Assembly (NCBI GenBank): GCA_030524545.1
Contig: JAUNGM010000014.1
Coordinates: forward strand, 1 to 64,000
Direction of reading: 5' to 3'
DNA length: 64,000 nt
Origin: Eubacteriales bacterium
GTDB taxonomy: Bacteria; Bacillota; Clostridia; Lachnospirales; Lachnospiraceae
In this document: one piece after another, positions 61,259-64,000 of the stretch
How the letters are laid out: each line of letters opens with the position of its first letter
Numbering within the stretch: position 1 is the first letter of the stretch
Program-made: the position numbers and the translations under genes
Notes under the pieces: model-generated
The model's database searches: none
What the model saw: the letters and a program-made list of their open reading frames with translations, nothing else
Told to the model about the DNA's origin: nothing

Positions 61259-61960
61259 ATGAGCAGCATATTGGAAACAAAAGACTTAAAAAAATATTAT
61301 GGAAGCGGCGAGAATCAGGTAAAGGCTCTGGACGGAGTGGATCTCTCTGTGGAAGAGGGAGAATTTGTGGCCGTGGTAGGAGCCTCCGGTTCGGGCAAAT
61401 CCACTCTTTTGCACATGCTCGGAGGACTGGACTACGCTACCGGCGGAACTGTGAAGGTGGCAGGAAAAGAAATTTTCAGGCTGAATGAAAATGAACTGAC
61501 GATTTTCCGAAGAAGGAGAATCGGGTTTGTCTTCCAGAGCTACAATCTGGTACCCATCCTGAATGTCTATGAAAATATCGTACTTCCGGTGGAACTGGAC
61601 GGAAGAAAGGCGGATGAGGAGTTTATCCATGATGTTATAAAAACGCTGGGGCTTTCGGATAAAAAATCGAGCCTTCCGGGGCAGCTTTCCGGCGGGCAGC
61701 AGCAGAGGGTAGCCATTGCCCGTGCCCTTGCGACAAAGCCGGCCATCATTCTCGCTGACGAGCCGACAGGAAACCTTGACAGCAAAACGACCCAGGAAGT
61801 CTTAGGGCTTTTGAAGCTGACGGGAGAGCGTTTTCACCAGACTGTTGTGATGATCACCCACAATGAGTCCCTTGCGCAGCTCTGCGACAGGGTGATCCAT
61901 ATTGAGGACGGAAAAATAGTAGATGACCGTCGAAACGGAGGTGCTTCCTATGAGAAATAA
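61259..61960 (+). CDS. ABC transporter ATP-binding protein (MacB/LolD type)
   Basis: This is a 233-residue ATPase with Walker [12 protein letters not shown]-loop [10 protein letters not shown], signature [15 protein letters not shown] and Walker [16 protein letters not shown], the MacB/LolD/FtsE class. It is coupled to the permease gene by an 11-base overlap. AAAGGAG lies before the ATG. With the neighbouring two-component genes it resembles peptide-antibiotic sensing and detoxification modules. Confidence 0.94.
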   Translation: MSSILETKDLKKYYGSGENQVKALDGVDLSVEEGEFVAVVGASGSGKSTLLHMLGGLDYATGGTVKVAGKEIFRLNENELTIFRRRRIGFVFQSYNLVPILNVYENIVLPVELDGRKADEEFIHDVIKTLGLSDKKSSLPGQLSGGQQQRVAIARALATKPAIILADEPTGNLDSKTTQEVLGLLKLTGERFHQTVVMITHNESLAQLCDRVIHIEDGKIVDDRRNGGASYEK

Positions 61961-64000
61961 TAATGGGGCAGCTATCCGGAAGCTTTCCGGGCGGAGTTTC
62001 CGGAACAACCGTATGCGGAATGCCTTTGCGATTTTGGCGATCATCCTGACAGGAATGCTGTTTACAGCGGCATTTTCTCTTGTAAGCGGGATGATGCAGG
62101 TGGCAGAAGAGCAGACCATGCGGGAAGTGGGCGGTAAATTTCACGCAGGCTTAAAGATTGTGACAGAAGAACAATATGAGAAAATCACGGCAGACCCAAT
62201 GGTGAAACGCTGCGGCTACAATATTCTGATCGGCTATGCCCAAAATATTGTAAAAAGGCAGGCTGAACTTCGGTATCTTCCGGAGGAAAAGGATTTGGAG
62301 GATTATTTTATCAAGCTGGAAGAAGGCCATCTTCCGGAAGCGGAAAATGAGATCGCGGTGGATACCATTGTGATGGATGAATGCAAGATCCCCCATGCTC
62401 TTGGAGAAACGATTCCTCTGACGTTTACGTTTATGGGAAAAACGATTCAGAAGGATTTTGTGGTAAGCGGCTGGTATGAAGGGGACTTCGTGGGCCATGC
62501 AAGTGAGCTGTTTTTTTCGGAGGCTTACTGGAAGGAATTAAAGGGAAATCTCACGGATGAGGATTTTACAGCATGGTATAAGGCGCATCCGGAGGACAGC
62601 GGTGTAGGACTTAGAAGCGGGAATTTGTTTTTTGAAAATACCTCTGATCTGGAGGGAAAAGTCCGTACAGTGATCTCCAATGCCGGGTACGAGCCGGGAA
62701 CGGAAGTGGCTTATGGAGTGAACTGGGCATATATGACCAGCAGGATTTCCTCGGTTGATCCCCTGACACTGGCAATTCTGGGCGGTGCGGTTCTGGTGAT
62801 CCTGCTGACAGGCTATCTGATTATTTTTAATATTTTCCAGATTTCTGTCATGAGTGATATCCGTTTTTACGGATTGCTGAAGACCGTTGGAACAACGAAA
62901 AAACAGATTCGGCGTATGGTGAGGCGGCAGGCTCTGATGATGTCCGGAATCGGCATTCCCATCGGGCTTCTGGCAGGCTACGGGATCGGCAAGTGCGTGC
63001 TGCCTTTTGCCATGAGCTTTATGAGTTACAATATAGAAATTTCCCTGAAGTTTCATCCTATGATCTTTGTATTTGGGGCGCTTTTTTCCGCATTGACCGT
63101 ATTTTTAAGCTGCAGGAAGCCGGGAAAGATTGCGGGAAGCGTGTCGCCCATAGAGGCGGTAAGATATACGGAAGTTTCGGTTTCCAAAAAGAAAAAGAAG
63201 AAACGGAAGGGGCAGTTTGGACTGGTTTCCATGGCTTTTGCCAACCTTGGAAGAAATAAAAAGAAAACGGCTGTGGTCGTGGCGGCTATTACCCTGAGTA
63301 TGGTACTTCTGACGCTGGTCATGACAGGGGTGGGAAGCTTCCGGATCGAAAAATTTATGGACTACCGGATTGTGGGGGATTATATGCTGGGAAGCAACAA
63401 TCTGATCAGTTCCGTGTCAAGGGTCGTTGACTTTAAAATTGATGATGCTTTTATACAGAATGCAGATTCCCGGAAGGGCATTCTGGAAAAAGATGAGCTG
63501 TGGTGGAACAGCTATGGAAGCGAGATCGTAATGGATGAGAAAGCTCTTACCCGGTACAGGAAGCTGGATGCGGACGGAAAGCTGGAACATTCTGATTTTA
63601 CAGCCTATAGGCTTGAGCAGGTACTTGCAGGGAAAATGAACATGGGCGGCAATTTTTATGGCTATACGGACGCACTTCTGGAAAATCTGACGGTTCTGGA
63701 AGGAAAACTGGATATAGAAAAATTTCAGAAAGGAGATTATATTCTGATCGGAATACTGAACGGGGCAGGGGAACTGTCAGCGGAGGACAGCCTTTATCAT
63801 CCCGGGGATCAGGTAAAAGTCCAGAGCGTGACGGAACAATCCGGAATACATGAGATTACAGATGATTCCGGAGAAGTGATCGACGTATGGTATGACAATA
63901 TGGAAACAAAGGAGTACGAGGTGATGGCGGTTGTGGATATCCCTCACAGTATGGATGTTCATATGTATAGCTCCAATGCAATGGATGTGGTACTCCCTCT
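61950..64000 (+). CDS. ABC transporter permease, FtsX/MacB type (runs off the window)
   Basis: At least 683 residues are encoded; the frame is open to the window end. A short cytoplasmic start ([17 protein letters not shown]) leads into a first membrane helix (MRNAFAILAIILTGMLFTAAF). An outer domain of roughly 210 residues follows, then an FtsX core (AILGGAVLVILLTGYLIIF, IRFYGLLKTVGTTKKQI, SPIEAVRY), another helix (AVVVAAITLSMVLLTLVMTG) and a second outer domain. GGAGG lies nine bases before ATG 61950. It is the partner of the preceding ATPase. Confidence 0.92.
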   Translation, partial: MRNNNGAAIRKLSGRSFRNNRMRNAFAILAIILTGMLFTAAFSLVSGMMQVAEEQTMREVGGKFHAGLKIVTEEQYEKITADPMVKRCGYNILIGYAQNIVKRQAELRYLPEEKDLEDYFIKLEEGHLPEAENEIAVDTIVMDECKIPHALGETIPLTFTFMGKTIQKDFVVSGWYEGDFVGHASELFFSEAYWKELKGNLTDEDFTAWYKAHPEDSGVGLRSGNLFFENTSDLEGKVRTVISNAGYEPGTEVAYGVNWAYMTSRISSVDPLTLAILGGAVLVILLTGYLIIFNIFQISVMSDIRFYGLLKTVGTTKKQIRRMVRRQALMMSGIGIPIGLLAGYGIGKCVLPFAMSFMSYNIEISLKFHPMIFVFGALFSALTVFLSCRKPGKIAGSVSPIEAVRYTEVSVSKKKKKKRKGQFGLVSMAFANLGRNKKKTAVVVAAITLSMVLLTLVMTGVGSFRIEKFMDYRIVGDYMLGSNNLISSVSRVVDFKIDDAFIQNADSRKGILEKDELWWNSYGSEIVMDEKALTRYRKLDADGKLEHSDFTAYRLEQVLAGKMNMGGNFYGYTDALLENLTVLEGKLDIEKFQKGDYILIGILNGAGELSAEDSLYHPGDQVKVQSVTEQSGIHEITDDSGEVIDVWYDNMETKEYEVMAVVDIPHSMDVHMYSSNAMDVVLP

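Noticed and set aside
1..64000. CRISPR arrays, insertion sequences, prophage or integrase genes
   Set aside because: I saw no regularly spaced direct repeats of CRISPR type, no transposase or integrase motifs, and no attachment-site duplication.

Overview
The window reads as the chromosome of a Gram-positive anaerobic gut clostridium, most likely a member of the Lachnospiraceae. The reasons are strong AGGAGG-type ribosome binding sites with occasional GTG and TTG starts, AT-rich spacers, a clostridial tig-clpP-clpX-lon-ysxC block, an AsrABC sulfite reductase, and a beta-mannooligosaccharide locus whose gene set resembles that known from Roseburia. No transposase, integrase, prophage or CRISPR array was seen. 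Placement below family level is not possible from sequence reading alone.

Left part (1-13.7 kb) is housekeeping. It holds the end of a tRNA-Gly(CCC) gene, proC, a CYTH protein, a DJ-1/PfpI protein, trigger factor with ClpP, ClpX and Lon, the GTPase YsxC, the energising module of an ECF vitamin/metal transporter (ecfA1-ecfA2-ecfT), truA, and rplM-rpsI behind a strong promoter and a long leader. From 13.8 to 15.1 kb lies an AT-rich accessory island. It has a sigma-A promoter, a folded leader RNA ending in a terminator, and a small protein that resembles phage-type PBECR4 nucleases. I regard this as one of the two best candidates for an undescribed system.

From 15.2 to 24.8 kb there are regulatory and transport units. 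These are an OmpR-type two-component pair with a secreted protein, an aromatic-acid-exporter-like membrane protein behind a tandem 39-bp repeat, a TetR regulator with a two-gene ABC exporter, and a divergent LysR/MFS pair. At 24.9-27.7 kb a 939-residue protein joins a TetM/EF-G-like ribosomal GTPase to a C-terminal Rae1/YacP-type NYN endonuclease. Its promoter and ribosome binding site lie in a 16-bp perfect inverted repeat. This is the other best candidate.

From 27.7 to 38.5 kb a Crp-family regulator precedes an anaerobic respiration cluster. In order it holds asrABC (sulfite to sulfide), a clostridial nitrate reductase set (narA-, narB- and narC-like), a TDT/SLAC1-family channel, and mobA-moeA-mobB for the molybdenum cofactor. 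A perfect TGTGA-N6-TCACA palindrome sits between regulator and operon, and the regulator carries the matching recognition residues. Pyruvate kinase and a DUF3786 protein follow.

From 41 to 59.4 kb is a galacto/acetyl-mannooligosaccharide utilisation locus. It contains three paralogous LacI regulators, a GH36 alpha-galactosidase, an ABC importer without ATPase, two GH130 phosphorylases, a cellobiose/mannobiose 2-epimerase, CE2 and CE17 deacetylases, a mannose-6-phosphate isomerase with a truncated ROK tail, and a phosphomannomutase. Together they would import decorated mannooligosaccharides, strip acetyl and galactosyl groups, phosphorolyse the backbone to mannose-1-phosphate and feed it to fructose-6-phosphate. 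AT-rich palindromes of the TTAAGYTTAA/AGTTAA-TTAACT type lie in the main promoters. The right end (59.4-64 kb) is a second two-component system with an ABC transporter whose permease runs off the window.
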